From NCBI RefSeq assembly GCF_037024155.1, contig NZ_JAYKTS010000011.1, positions 17,992-81,991 on the forward strand: 64,000 nucleotides of DNA, in the 5' to 3' direction. Shown in pieces: positions 52,274 to 60,385 of the stretch. Both the position numbers and the translations under genes were made by a program. Below the pieces are notes generated by a model. That model worked only from the letters and a program-made list of their open reading frames with translations, was not told the DNA's origin and searched no databases. The first letter of the stretch is position 1. The number at the start of each line of letters is the position of its first letter. The DNA is from Bacillus sp. 2205SS5-2 (GTDB taxonomy: Bacteria; Bacillota; Bacilli; Bacillales; Bacillaceae_K).

Positions 52274-52323
52274 TTTTCTATCAATATCAATATAATTCTG
52301 AATTTTACGGAGACTCTACTAAA

Positions 52324-53766
52324 ATGAGATTATTTCAAATTAAAAGCCTTGTTCGTTTGTATAACACTTTTTTTACTCGTAAAATCTTAAACTTTGGTAT
52401 TTTAAAAAATTACATTGTGAGAATTTTACTTTTTTTCGCTGTATTTATTTTAACTACATTTATTTCATATTCCATATTTATTTTTTTCTCTGATACGATT
52501 CAGACAGAGAAAACAGTTGTATTCCTTTTAAATACTTATTCCAATACAATAATTCTTTGGACAATGGTTGTAACGATTTTTCTTAAAATTGTTTTTTCAA
52601 AGGTCCATGGATTCTTGAGAATGACGATCAATTTTCCAATCAGCAATAAGGAACGAAACTTCTCAATTTTTATCTATGAGACACTTTTTTCCTTTGTAGC
52701 TATCTTTTTTCTCTCATTCTCCGTCGTCTTATCAATGCTCTTGATCCATCAATTTACTTATGTCAACATTTTGATTGTGAATTTACTATATGTAAGCAGC
52801 TTTACTTATCTGGCACTACAAGTTATTTCAAAATTGACGTCTTTTATTTGTTACTTTTTTCGAATTTCAAAAATGTTTCATGTTATTAATATATCAATTT
52901 TAGTATTAATTTTTGCAATGTTTTTCAGTCAAGCTCAAGAACTTGTAAAGAAGCTTGCCAATGACTTTCTTCTTGGGACAAATGAGGCAAAGAGTTTCCT
53001 CCTTCTCTTTCAAAATGTTCACCAAGAATTCGGCTTTTTACTAACTACGCTTATATACGTAGCGCTCTGTTTGATCTTTATCGGAGTAATCATTATCATC
53101 CCAGATCAATCGTACATGTCAAAGTCCAGGAACATTCTTATCACAGGAACAAAGTCAATGCGTTTAATGAAGGCATATGTGCTGAGCTCCTTGCGAAACA
53201 TGAATACAATAAATACGGTAGCGCTTGTTTATTTGGCTGCATTTATCTTAATGATTTTTCAACTCAGTGACTTTATTTTGTACACGACGATTATTCTCGC
53301 AATAAATGGTATTTATAGCTTTATCTATTCTCAAAATCTTCGCCAATTGATGTATAAGTTTAACTATGTACCTTGGAAGGACTATCTCTATTTGGTTACT
53401 TCTCAAATCATCATGGTCTATCTTATTTCCATTCCGATTTTTTTGTCGGGGATATTTATAGTAGATTCAGTCGTCCATCTTTTCCTTCCTTATTTAGTTG
53501 TTACATTAGGTGTTTTAATATTCGTATTGGCAGGGATTTTATTCCCTCCCTATAATGACAATCCTTTTTCTGTTTTAACGAGCATTACAATTGTCACGAT
53601 TCCAGTTCTTGTCATAGGTATATCACTAACATTCTTGAACTTGGGGAATTTACTGAACAGTCTGTTTTTCTTCTTATTCTACGTCGTCATTATTCTATTC
53701 AGTATCCAAGGATTGATAAACTTAAAAAGGAGTTTTAGAAGTGAAAAAAATGATTACAGCCATTAA
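52324..53766 (+). CDS. Large ABC-2-like membrane permease
   Basis: The 480-aa protein has about 10-12 hydrophobic segments, very Phe/Ile-rich and with no soluble domain, as expected for the membrane partner of the ATPase just upstream. It overlaps the next gene by 26 bp. The sequence family is not recognised beyond the ABC-2 style. Confidence 0.75.
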   Translation: MRLFQIKSLVRLYNTFFTRKILNFGILKNYIVRILLFFAVFILTTFISYSIFIFFSDTIQTEKTVVFLLNTYSNTIILWTMVVTIFLKIVFSKVHGFLRMTINFPISNKERNFSIFIYETLFSFVAIFFLSFSVVLSMLLIHQFTYVNILIVNLLYVSSFTYLALQVISKLTSFICYFFRISKMFHVINISILVLIFAMFFSQAQELVKKLANDFLLGTNEAKSFLLLFQNVHQEFGFLLTTLIYVALCLIFIGVIIIIPDQSYMSKSRNILITGTKSMRLMKAYVLSSLRNMNTINTVALVYLAAFILMIFQLSDFILYTTIILAINGIYSFIYSQNLRQLMYKFNYVPWKDYLYLVTSQIIMVYLISIPIFLSGIFIVDSVVHLFLPYLVVTLGVLIFVLAGILFPPYNDNPFSVLTSITIVTIPVLVIGISLTFLNLGNLLNSLFFFLFYVVIILFSIQGLINLKRSFRSEKNDYSH

Positions 53767-54028
53767 CTACCTAATCGCAGCAGTAATTACAACTTTGCTC
53801 ATTTTAACATCTAGTTTTATATTTTTGTTGTTTAGTAGTAATGAAGATGGGTATCGCACATCGTATTTCGGCAGTTTATTCTTTTCTAGCACAACATCGG
53901 AAAATGACTCGGTAGCATTAGAATTTGGGGTAGCGAGTGGGCTACCCATATTTATAACAATCGCATTATTTTTTGTGATCTACTTATTTCTGGTTCAACT
54001 TTTCAAAAAGACTAGACCTAAATCATGA
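53741..54028 (+). CDS. Small two-span membrane protein of the peptide cluster
   Basis: Start GTG 53741 follows AAGGAGTTTTAGAA. The 95 residues contain two spans (INYLIAAVITTLLILTSSFIFLLFS and IFITIALFFVIYLFLVQLF) around a ~35-residue loop. It overlaps both neighbours, so it belongs to the operon. It may be an immunity protein or transporter subunit. Confidence 0.7.
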   Translation: MKKMITAINYLIAAVITTLLILTSSFIFLLFSSNEDGYRTSYFGSLFFSSTTSENDSVALEFGVASGLPIFITIALFFVIYLFLVQLFKKTRPKS

Positions 54029-54564
54029 TGGTTTCTACTTTCCCTGTGCAAAAGTTGTCATTCATACTTTTGACACGTTTGATTTTAGGATATTACAAAA
54101 AGGTGCTGCTAACATCCATTTTTGTAACATCAATCCCGTTCTTAATTCATCCAACCCTCACTTTGGCAAAGTTGACTTTGCAGTTTTATGTAATTTTTTT
54201 CTGTGGGCTATTGTTGTCATATGTAGTTCACGAATACTTGCATATTCAATGTCTTAAAAGAAACAGAAGAGGAGGGGAAGTTCAAGTAGAATTCTCATTT
54301 ATGAAGATCTCACTTTATCCAAAATTTCAATTGTCAAAAAAAGAGATGATTAGGGTAGCCTTGTTGCCAGCACTTTTGTTACCAATTGTAGGTCTCCTTA
54401 TGATATCTATCGGAAAATGGACAGAACAAACATTTCTAATCCTAACAGGCTATATTTATATCTTTCACGTTATTAACATCATTCCTCCACTTGGTGATGG
54501 AATGATGTTAATAAAAGCTTTGCTTATTAAGAAAACGACTATTGAAAGGAGGTGGAAAACATGA
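54025..54564 (+). CDS. M50/DUF3267-like membrane metalloprotease
   Basis: The 179-aa protein has about four spans. Zinc-site motif H-E-Y-L-H (YVVHEYLHIQCLKR, ~72) lies in or near a span, and the second motif N-x-x-P-P-L-G-D-G (NIIPPLGDGMMLIKAL, ~155-170) matches the N-P-D-G box of site-2 proteases. Such enzymes cut membrane-embedded precursors. Its stop overlaps the ATG of the first precursor peptide (ATGA), so the protease and its probable substrate are translationally coupled. YydH of the B. subtilis epipeptide cluster is a functional parallel. Confidence 0.8.
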   Translation: MMVSTFPVQKLSFILLTRLILGYYKKVLLTSIFVTSIPFLIHPTLTLAKLTLQFYVIFFCGLLLSYVVHEYLHIQCLKRNRRGGEVQVEFSFMKISLYPKFQLSKKEMIRVALLPALLLPIVGLLMISIGKWTEQTFLILTGYIYIFHVINIIPPLGDGMMLIKALLIKKTTIERRWKT

Positions 54565-54818
54565 CATTAGTAAATCAATTCTGGATTAATATATTACTTT
54601 CCTTGACAACCTGGAAAGAGGATATGATTTCTACGATCCAAGAAAAAAAGGTAGAATACAATGCTTGGTTCACTATATTATTAGCAGTTCTTATGGTGCT
54701 AGCATTTACAGTCTTCGCAGCACTTACAATTTGGTGCGTAGTTGAGAAAGGTAAGGCTTTCTCAGGAGATTGGAAGTGGAGCACGACAGGCGTAAGTGTA
54801 AAAGCTGAATGTATTTAA
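54561..54818 (+). CDS. Two-cysteine membrane-anchored precursor peptide, copy 1
   Basis: The ATG at 54561 follows AGGAGGTGG; a GTG nine bases earlier lies inside that site. The 85 residues comprise an amphipathic N-terminus (~1-33), one span (WFTILLAVLMVLAFTVFAALTIW, ~36-58) and a C-terminal ~28-residue tail from IWC to AEC-I with two cysteines 25 apart. A protease cut in the span would release a ~28-30-residue peptide that one disulfide could cyclise. Bacteriocin or signal are the candidate roles. Confidence 0.75.
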   Translation: MTLVNQFWINILLSLTTWKEDMISTIQEKKVEYNAWFTILLAVLMVLAFTVFAALTIWCVVEKGKAFSGDWKWSTTGVSVKAECI

Positions 54819-54875
54819 TGATGTTATAAAAGCTTTGCTTATTAAGAAAACGACTATTGAAAGGAGGTGGAAAAC

Positions 54876-55133
54876 ATGACATTAGTAAATCAATTTTGGA
54901 TTAATATATTACTTTCCTTGACAACCTGGAAAGAGGATATGATTTCTACGATCCAAGAAAAAAAGGTAGAATACAATGCTTGGTTCACTATATTATTAGC
55001 AGTTCTTATGGTGCTAGCATTTACAGTCTTCGCAGCACTTACAATTTGGTGTGTAGTTGAGAAAGGTAAGGCTTTCTCAGGAGATTGGAAGTGGAGCACG
55101 ACAGGCGTAAGTGTAAAAGCTGAATGTATTTAA
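54876..55133 (+). CDS. Two-cysteine membrane-anchored precursor peptide, copy 2
   Basis: The protein is identical to copy 1, with the same AGGAGGTGG and ATG. Between the copies lies a 57-bp relic of the protease gene end. Doubling the gene raises precursor dose relative to the protease, a common need for secreted peptides. A strong terminator follows directly. Confidence 0.75.
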   Translation: MTLVNQFWINILLSLTTWKEDMISTIQEKKVEYNAWFTILLAVLMVLAFTVFAALTIWCVVEKGKAFSGDWKWSTTGVSVKAECI

Positions 55134-55142
55134 TAGGGTGGC

Positions 55143-55176
55143 CTTCTGAAGTATGAATTTCAGAAGGCTTTTTCTT
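55143..55176 (+). terminator. Terminator of the peptide operon
   Basis: GCCTTCTGAA pairs with TTCAGAAGGC, followed by TTTTTC, immediately after precursor copy 2. Confidence 0.9.
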
Positions 55177-55215
55177 TTAACTACTATAGGGAACTATTAG
55201 TAGTTAAAAGTATAG

Positions 55216-55692
55216 TTAATTAATATATTCTAAAATGACTTTATAATAAATTAGATAATGAATTAATAAAATCATAAGCAAAACATGTATTATCATGTAA
55301 GTTTCAATTTGAAATGAAATTATATATAAGAAAAAGGTAATTGACATCAATATTGGAATGACAGCCGTGTAAAACATGTAAATCCGTTTTGCAGCCGTAT
55401 AATAAATCTCTTGTGAACCCTCGTCTTCTTCGTTTATCTCCGGTGGCTTAAGCGTAAAAGGATTCCCTTTGTTCCACTTCTGAAAATAAAAAAAATAAAT
55501 TATTAGGAAAACAGAAAAACTAATGAGTCCTAATATAATTATTATGCTAAATAGCTGAATTTTATACTCACCGACCGTAATTATCGCAAAGTTAGGATTT
55601 CTTATGGTTAGGTCAATAATGCCAAAGAAAAAGAATAAAACACAGTAGAAAAAGACCATAAATTTAGGGTGATATAGTTTAAACCTGTTCAT
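55216..55692 (-). CDS. Four-span membrane protein paired with an XRE regulator
   Basis: The 158-aa protein has four spans in two pairs, separated by a charged loop (FQKWNKGNPFTLKPPEINEEDEGSQE). It overlaps the XRE gene by 4 bp. Small XRE (YvaO-type) plus DUF3796/DUF2178-like membrane protein pairs are frequent next to bacteriocin loci and often give immunity or stress sensing. The immunity idea is inference. Confidence 0.65.
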   Translation of the reverse strand: MNRFKLYHPKFMVFFYCVLFFFFGIIDLTIRNPNFAIITVGEYKIQLFSIIIILGLISFSVFLIIYFFYFQKWNKGNPFTLKPPEINEEDEGSQEIYYTAAKRIYMFYTAVIPILMSITFFLYIISFQIETYMIIHVLLMILLIHYLIYYKVILEYIN

Positions 55693-55898
55693 AATCCGTC
55701 ATGACCCTCCTCAAGAAAGAATAAATCCTCAACACTGCAATCAAAAACTTTCGCCAGCTTTAATGCGAGCAAAGTCGAGGGAAGCATCTTGTTTTTCTCA
55801 ATAAACCCTATCGTCTGTCTTGATACTTTAATTAATGAAGCAAGTTTTTCTTGTGAATAGTTGTATCTTGCCCGATATTCCTTAACCCGATTTTTCAT
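55689..55898 (-). CDS. Small XRE-family regulator
   Basis: The 69-aa protein is a single Cro/C1 helix-turn-helix (YNYSQEKLASLIKVSRQTIGFIEKNKMLPSTLLALKLAKVF) with a short acidic tail, the compact YvaO/YozG type. GGGAGAG precedes the ATG. AAAGTATA elements repeat just upstream (ACTTTACAAAATG and AAAGTATATT around 55925-55955) and may be its operator. Confidence 0.85.
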   Translation of the reverse strand: MKNRVKEYRARYNYSQEKLASLIKVSRQTIGFIEKNKMLPSTLLALKLAKVFDCSVEDLFFLEEGHDGL

Positions 55899-56182
55899 TA
55901 TCCAATCTCTCCCTATAAAAATTGTAAAGTATTATACTCATTTTGTAAAGTATATTTACGTTTTAAATAGGTATAATTTTTCATGATTGTTATTCTCAAA
56001 TCAAAAGTTCCGCCTTTGATGAGATGTTTGAAGATCTTTAAAACTGATTTTTATGCAGTAGTAACAGTATTTTCAGATCGTATCATAGATACGATCTTGT
56101 TTAAATATTTGGATTTTTTCCTAATTGATGAGAAACCAGTTTTTATTTTCCATTTATTTTCTTAACGGGGTTTCATGTCAAA

Positions 56183-56428
56183 TTGTTGGCAGTACCCCTT
56201 TATATCAATTTTGAAGCAACAAATGTCCCATTTACTATCGTAATTTTTCAAAAACATTGGAAAGACTTCTCGTATTCAGAAAAGAAGCTGGTGGGGAAGG
56301 AAGTCCTTATTTATGGGCATCTACGAAAAAATGATTATAATAATAAGCAGTCAACCGAAATGATTATCAAAAGTGATAAGTATCTTGAAGTTATCAAGCG
56401 AAAAATCGAAAAAAACGTGGTGTTTTAA
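56183..56428 (+). CDS. Fragmentary hypothetical protein
   Basis: The 81-codon frame (start TTG, no clear ribosome binding site) contains LVGKEVLIYGHLRKNDYNN...EMIIKSDKYLEVI, a pattern reminiscent of OB-fold nucleic-acid-binding tails. It ends one base before the next ATG. 55899-56182 before it holds no gene. Probably the 3' part of a larger lost gene. Confidence 0.35.
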   Translation: MLAVPLYINFEATNVPFTIVIFQKHWKDFSYSEKKLVGKEVLIYGHLRKNDYNNKQSTEMIIKSDKYLEVIKRKIEKNVVF

Positions 56429-56608
56429 ATGAATAATTCTTTAATTTTGTTTAACGAAAATGTAGGAAGAGAACAAGCTTTTATTCACTATACACAAACG
56501 TTACCAAATAATTTTAATCGCAGTAATTATTTAGTGTTTTTGCCGGAGGAAAATCAAGTGATTCAACAACAAATTTCAAGGTTATCTAGCAGAGATACTA
56601 TCCTCTAG
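56429..56608 (+). CDS. Short hypothetical protein
   Basis: The 59-codon frame from ATG 56429 is placed immediately after the stop of the frame before it (NNSLILFNENVGREQAFIHYTQTL...). It ends at TAG 56606-56608, in a short inverted repeat (AGAGATACTATCCTCTAGAGAT). It is not recognised and may be a truncated N-terminus. Confidence 0.35.
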   Translation: MNNSLILFNENVGREQAFIHYTQTLPNNFNRSNYLVFLPEENQVIQQQISRLSSRDTIL

Positions 56609-56637
56609 AGATAGCGGGGGGGAACGACCTATTCGCT

Positions 56638-56880
56638 ATGCTTCATGCAAGCATTGCCCCGATAATTGGAAATAATCGATATGGAGATGAAGGACATCCA
56701 GATGTTTTTATCACAATTGATGTTGATGCCACTCAAATGTACTTTTTGAATCACTTTATGAAAGAAGCTAATTTTAATTTTCATCTTTTTATGAAGAAGG
56801 AAGATTTTGATTCTGATAATTTGCTGATCAATTACAAAGATTGGATATCATTTATGAATTTCACTCAATATGAATATTAA
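56638..56880 (+). CDS. Hypothetical protein, probably partial
   Basis: The 80-codon frame is acidic and aromatic (GHPDVFITIDVDATQMYFLNHFMKEANFNFHLF). It ends 18 bp before the left repeat of an IS3-type element. It may once have continued the frame at 56429, since GGGGGG-containing DNA between the two looks rearranged. Not recognised. Confidence 0.35.
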   Translation: MLHASIAPIIGNNRYGDEGHPDVFITIDVDATQMYFLNHFMKEANFNFHLFMKKEDFDSDNLLINYKDWISFMNFTQYEY

Positions 56881-56898
56881 GAGAAGAAAGGAACTAAA

Positions 56899-58357
56899 TG
56901 GTACCTGTAGTTAAGACACTTGAAAAAGAGTGTTTTATCTACAGGTATTTTTTTATATACTTAAATTTCACTATAAGGGGATTAGGAGACATCATGAGTA
57001 AAATAAAATTTTCAGCTAAAGAGATAAAAACACTTCAAAAGAATCCAAATGTACAGCGCTCTAGCATGAAATCTATTACCTATACAGATGCATTTAAAAA
57101 GAAGTTCTTGGATGACTATCTAACCGGAAAATTACCTCGACAGATATTTACGGAGAATGGCTTCGACACGGATATGATTGGAATTAAACGAATTGAACAA
57201 TCAGCTTACCGTTGGAAGAAATCGTATGAAAAGAATGGGCTGATTGGGCTGACAGATTCCAGGAAAATGGCTTCCGGAAGGCCGATAAAGCGGGAACTTA
57301 CACCAATCGAAGTAATTGAAAGACAGAATGCAAGAATCAAGCTTCTAGAGGGACAGGTGGAACTGTTAAAAAAGCTAGAAACGACAGAAAGGAGGCTACT
57401 AAACGCAAGAGAAACACTAAATACGAGTAAAGTATATCAGTTGATCCATGAGATAATTAATCGGAATGAATTTAAGAGGATGACCAGGTATTTTTGTGAT
57501 CTTTTAGAGGTTTCTCGTTCTGGATATTATAGCTACCTAAAGGCAACAACCAACCGGGAAGCCAGGGAGAAGTTGGATTTGGAAGTAAAGAAACTCATCC
57601 TAATGGCGTTTAACCGCCGGGGATATAAAAAAGGTTCACGCTCCATAAAGATGATCCTCGAGAATGAGTATGATCTGATCTTTAGCCGTAAAAAGATACA
57701 AAGAATCATGAAGAAATATGGAATTGTGTGTCCTCATAGGAAGCCGAATCCTTACAAAAAAATCGCTAAGGCAACAAAGGAGCACCAGGTCGTCCCGAAC
57801 AAATTAAACAGGGAATTTAAGCAAGGAGTCCCGGGGAAAGTGTTACTGACAGATATCACTTATTTACCATATAATGGCAATCGTATGGCTTATTTGTCGA
57901 CCGTAAAAGACGCATCCACCAATGAAATACTAGCTTACCATGTATCTGATCGTATCACTTTGGACGTCGCAACCCAGACCCTTCATAAATTGAAGAACAA
58001 CAAAAAAGTTATCCTTCCTGAAGAAGCCTTTATCCACTCAGACCAAGGAAGCCATTACACAAGCCCACGATTCCAGAAGCTATTAAAAAAATATGGCTTA
58101 GGGCAGTCCATGTCGCGAAGAGGGAACTGTTGGGATAATGCCCCTCAGGAGTCATTCTTTGGCCATCTGAAGGATGAGGTCGATTATAAATCGGCAAGAA
58201 CATTGAAGGAACTGAAGTCAAAAATAAATCATTACATGGTTTACTATAACAATTATCGTTATCAATGGAATCTAAAAAAGATGACCCCTATTCAATATAG
58301 GAATCATCTTTTAGCTGCTTAACCTCTTTTTTTATAGTGTCCTTGACATAGGTGCCA
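56899..58357 (+). mobile_element. IS3-family (IS150-like) insertion sequence
   Basis: Terminal repeats TGGTACCTGTAGTTAAGACAC (56899, first 20 bases shown loosely) and, inverted at 58357, TGGCACCTATGTCAAGGACAC share 15 positions. The element is about 1.46 kb with one intact transposase. An internal ACACTTG...GAGTGT/CTACAGG hairpin lies near the left end. No obvious target duplication. Confidence 0.8.
56994..58322 (+). CDS. IS3-family transposase, single fused frame
   Basis: The ATG at 56994 follows GGAGAC. The 442-aa protein has an N-terminal HTH and a coiled region with Leu spacing (RIKLLEGQVELLKKLE), followed without frameshift by the HTH_21 and rve domains: LLTDITYL, IHSDQGSHYTS and NCWDNAPQESFFGHLKDE give the DDE set. 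Most IS3 elements split this into orfA/orfB joined by -1 frameshifting; here one frame encodes both. Confidence 0.95.
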   Translation: MSKIKFSAKEIKTLQKNPNVQRSSMKSITYTDAFKKKFLDDYLTGKLPRQIFTENGFDTDMIGIKRIEQSAYRWKKSYEKNGLIGLTDSRKMASGRPIKRELTPIEVIERQNARIKLLEGQVELLKKLETTERRLLNARETLNTSKVYQLIHEIINRNEFKRMTRYFCDLLEVSRSGYYSYLKATTNREAREKLDLEVKKLILMAFNRRGYKKGSRSIKMILENEYDLIFSRKKIQRIMKKYGIVCPHRKPNPYKKIAKATKEHQVVPNKLNREFKQGVPGKVLLTDITYLPYNGNRMAYLSTVKDASTNEILAYHVSDRITLDVATQTLHKLKNNKKVILPEEAFIHSDQGSHYTSPRFQKLLKKYGLGQSMSRRGNCWDNAPQESFFGHLKDEVDYKSARTLKELKSKINHYMVYYNNYRYQWNLKKMTPIQYRNHLLAA

Positions 58358-58359
58358 GT

Positions 58360-58611
58360 TTAATAGTACTGTTCTTTTTTTTTGTTTCTTATAGATTCAA
58401 ATTCGGCGATGAATAAATACAAAATCCCAGCAATCAAAGCAATTACACTAAGATTGCTCAGTGTGTTACCCACATATTCTAACATTGCGTTAAATAATCC
58501 TTCATTCCAGTTTTGTAGACTGGAACCGAATATTGCTGCACTTATATATTTCGATGAAATCAAAAATGAAGCAATTGCTATAAATGAAATTCCAACTCCT
58601 CTTCTCGACAT
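58360..58611 (-). CDS. Small two-span membrane protein at the IS3 border
   Basis: The 83-aa protein has AAAGGAG before the ATG and two spans (GISFIAIASFLISSKYI and LSVIALIAGILYLFIA). The stop lies only 2 bp from the IS3 end, so the original C-terminus may have been cut by the insertion. Function unknown. Confidence 0.6.
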   Translation of the reverse strand: MSRRGVGISFIAIASFLISSKYISAAIFGSSLQNWNEGLFNAMLEYVGNTLSNLSVIALIAGILYLFIAEFESIRNKKKEQYY

Positions 58612-58767
58612 AAAAAAACCAACTCCTTTAATTATCTAATTTTATTAAGTTCCTATTCTTTGAATAATCTACTCTATAATAAGGTTCTATAAAGGGTAAA
58701 TTCCTCCTGCGCATATTTTTATATAGTATTGTTTTTCTGGTTATGCATTTTGGGGGAAATTGCTAAA

Positions 58768-58804
58768 AAAATAGGCCTGTCCGAATGAACATGGCCTACT
58801 TTTT
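58768..58804. terminator. Bidirectional terminator
   Basis: AAAAATAGGCC pairs with GGCCTACTTTTT, placed downstream of the 58850-59119 fragment on the minus strand. Confidence 0.75.
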
Positions 58805-58849
58805 AATTCTATTTATTAGATTCTCTTTAAGAACTATACACTCTCATCC

Positions 58850-59119
58850 CTAAAGTGGAGTTTTCACTGCTACTAACCATCCATCTAAATCATTTCCTTG
58901 TCTGGTAGGATAGTACGCTCTTACATCTCTTGAAGATGCAAGATACCAATCTATATATGCATCCATTGTACCAGTGGATTTTCTCATTCTAGGATCAAAT
59001 CTCCAGTATCCTGCATACCCTGCTTCAATTGTCATTGTATGGGTTGAAGTTATGCTTTCCGATGTAACGTAAGTGTAGCCAACACCTGCTTTTAATGCTG
59101 ATTCTGACTTGCAATCCAC
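58850..59119 (-). pseudogene. C-terminal part of a secreted-type protein
   Basis: The 89 codons are Tyr/Thr-rich (AGVGYTYVTSESITSTHTMTIEAGYAGYWRFDPRM...), strand-like, ending with a normal stop followed by a terminator. At the 5' side the frame runs into the repeat-containing junk at 59125, so the signal peptide and N-terminus are probably missing. Not recognised. Confidence 0.4.
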
Positions 59120-59391
59120 ATAAGCATGGAATTAAGGAGGTCAGGCCCCTTAATTCGAAGTTTTACCGTGCTGGGGATCAGGCCCCTTAATTCAGATAAC
59201 GCGTCCCTGAAATTGGAGTATTAGAGAGTTCATTGAAAGACTTGACGTAGTCACGAGAGGTATACCTTTGTCAATCTCTGTGCTTTCTATTTCCCTCTAC
59301 CTTAGAGCACTTCTACAATCAACAGAGCCCAGTCCCTCTTTAAAACGGGTTTTCTCTAATCACTGTGAAGGCCGCTTTCGTATCGGCGTCT
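59120..59391. other. Rearranged stretch with a short direct repeat
   Basis: TCAGGCCCCTTAATTC occurs at 59138 and 59167. On the minus strand 59180-59270 reads ...SRDYVKSFNELSNTPISG..., possibly the end of a lost gene. No intact gene. Confidence 0.35.
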
Positions 59392-59823
59392 TCATTTAAA
59401 CATCTCTCTTTCTACTATACCTTTACCTTGAGGTATGATAGCTGTTACTCTATCTAAACGTAAATTATTTTGAGCTAAAACTGAATCTAATTTTTTAAAA
59501 ACAAATAATGCAATGTTTTCAGCACTAGGAGAAAAATTTAATTTTAATATGGGTTTACTTAACCCTGGTGGTATGGGTTCACCTTTTTCAATTAGAGCCT
59601 TGTTATTTAGTTCATTACCTATTGTTATATTATACAGGGCATTTAACTCACCAAATTCATCGACAAATCCTGTAACAGGATTTGGTGTACCGGAGATGGT
59701 AAGTTCTACCCCAATCAATGGGGAACCACTATTAAAACCGAAGCCTGTTACAACCCTTTGTGAATCTAGTGGAATAATGGCTTCGAAACTTGCAAAGTTT
59801 GGTTTTGATTTGGATTTTGACAT
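59392..59823 (-). CDS. Protein with a T-fold (6-pyruvoyl-tetrahydropterin synthase-like) pattern but no histidines
   Basis: The ATG at 59823 follows GGAAGGAGGGA and is preferred over a start 63 bases upstream. The 143 residues contain GTPNPVTGFVDEFGELNAL...NELNNKALIE...LNFSPSAENIALFVFKKL, which tracks the PTPS/QueD layout (G-x-V-x-D-F-x-x-L, L-x-x-x-x-L-N, P-T-A-E-N-I-A). PTPS enzymes need three zinc-binding histidines, and this protein has none, so it is not a conventional synthase. The family call is a pattern match by eye. Confidence 0.45.
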   Translation of the reverse strand: MSKSKSKPNFASFEAIIPLDSQRVVTGFGFNSGSPLIGVELTISGTPNPVTGFVDEFGELNALYNITIGNELNNKALIEKGEPIPPGLSKPILKLNFSPSAENIALFVFKKLDSVLAQNNLRLDRVTAIIPQGKGIVEREMFK

Positions 59824-60195
59824 AGTATCCCTCCTTCCTAAAGGTCTACTTATAATATGGTAGGTACGAGGTTTTTGATTGTACAAATCTCTATAAAAGT
59901 TGAATTAAATTGGTTTTTGATGTTATTCGGCGAAAAGTATTTAGAATATCTATATAGACTGAATATGGCTCTTCGCTATTTAGTGTTGACAAGACAATTT
60001 TCTAGGGTTCAATTGATGCTACCATTTTAGCTTAATATCAGGATTCTACATATTGATTAAAACAAGCGAAAAACCAAACCGGACAAGGGAATGAGTTCAA
60101 TTGCTCGCTCAGCATTCACCACCTGTTACAAGAATAATTGATTGAGTTCCGAAACCTACATAGTTGTTTGAACTAAATACTAAATAGCGAAGAAG
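59824..60195. other. Gene-free stretch with an ISL3-type MITE
   Basis: Contains the ISL3-derived element at 59967-60184 and otherwise nothing recognisable. Confidence 0.5.
59967..60184. mobile_element. ISL3-derived MITE (~218 bp)
   Basis: Left tip GGCTCTTCGCTATTTAGTG. The right tip, inverted, is GCTTCTTCGCTATTTAGT. The inner part (AACCGGACAAGGGAATGAGT) matches, inverted, the end region of the ISL3 fragment at 49153-49195. It has no transposase and is probably mobilised by ISL3 enzymes. Confidence 0.7.
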
Positions 60196-60385
60196 CTTAT
60201 AAAAAAGATGCGATGTCTGGAAAAAAGTTTAACCGTTTTAGAAGGTGAACATTTAAGCAAACTGTGCTGTATGAAGATGTATGATATTTTTTGATCCAAC
60301 TTTTTTATAAAAATTGTACACTAATTCACAATAAAAGAAGCCATTTTGATCAATCTTTTTTCAAATTGGCTTCTTTTTGTAAACA
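60196..60385. mobile_element. Tn7-like MITE 3, truncated
   Basis: The right-end relic (AAAAAAGATGCGATG then GAAAAAAGTTTAACCG, 60196-60238) is followed by left-end sites at 60292 and ~60340 with hairpin AGAAGCCATTTTGA / TCAAATTGGCTTCT. The third left site and tip are missing. It is closely related to MITE 1 at 46893. Confidence 0.6.

Larger units (their letters stand above)
54504..55133 (+). repeat. Tandem duplication of the precursor gene (unit of 315 bp)
   Basis: The unit spans from ATGATGTTA-TAAAAGCTTTGC at the end of the protease gene through the precursor stop. The two copies differ at only a few bases outside the start region, and both gene copies encode the same protein (synonymous changes CTG/TTG and TGC/TGT). 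The duplication is recent or homogenised. Confidence 0.9.

Noticed and set aside
54552..54560. GTG start for the precursor peptide, giving an extra M-E-N
   Set aside because: The GTG lies inside the AGGAGGTGG ribosome binding site; the ATG at 54561 has correct spacing and overlaps the protease stop.
58850..59119. Complete secreted protein gene
   Set aside because: No signal peptide or ribosome binding site precedes the frame, and its 5' side abuts rearranged repeats, so it is called a fragment.
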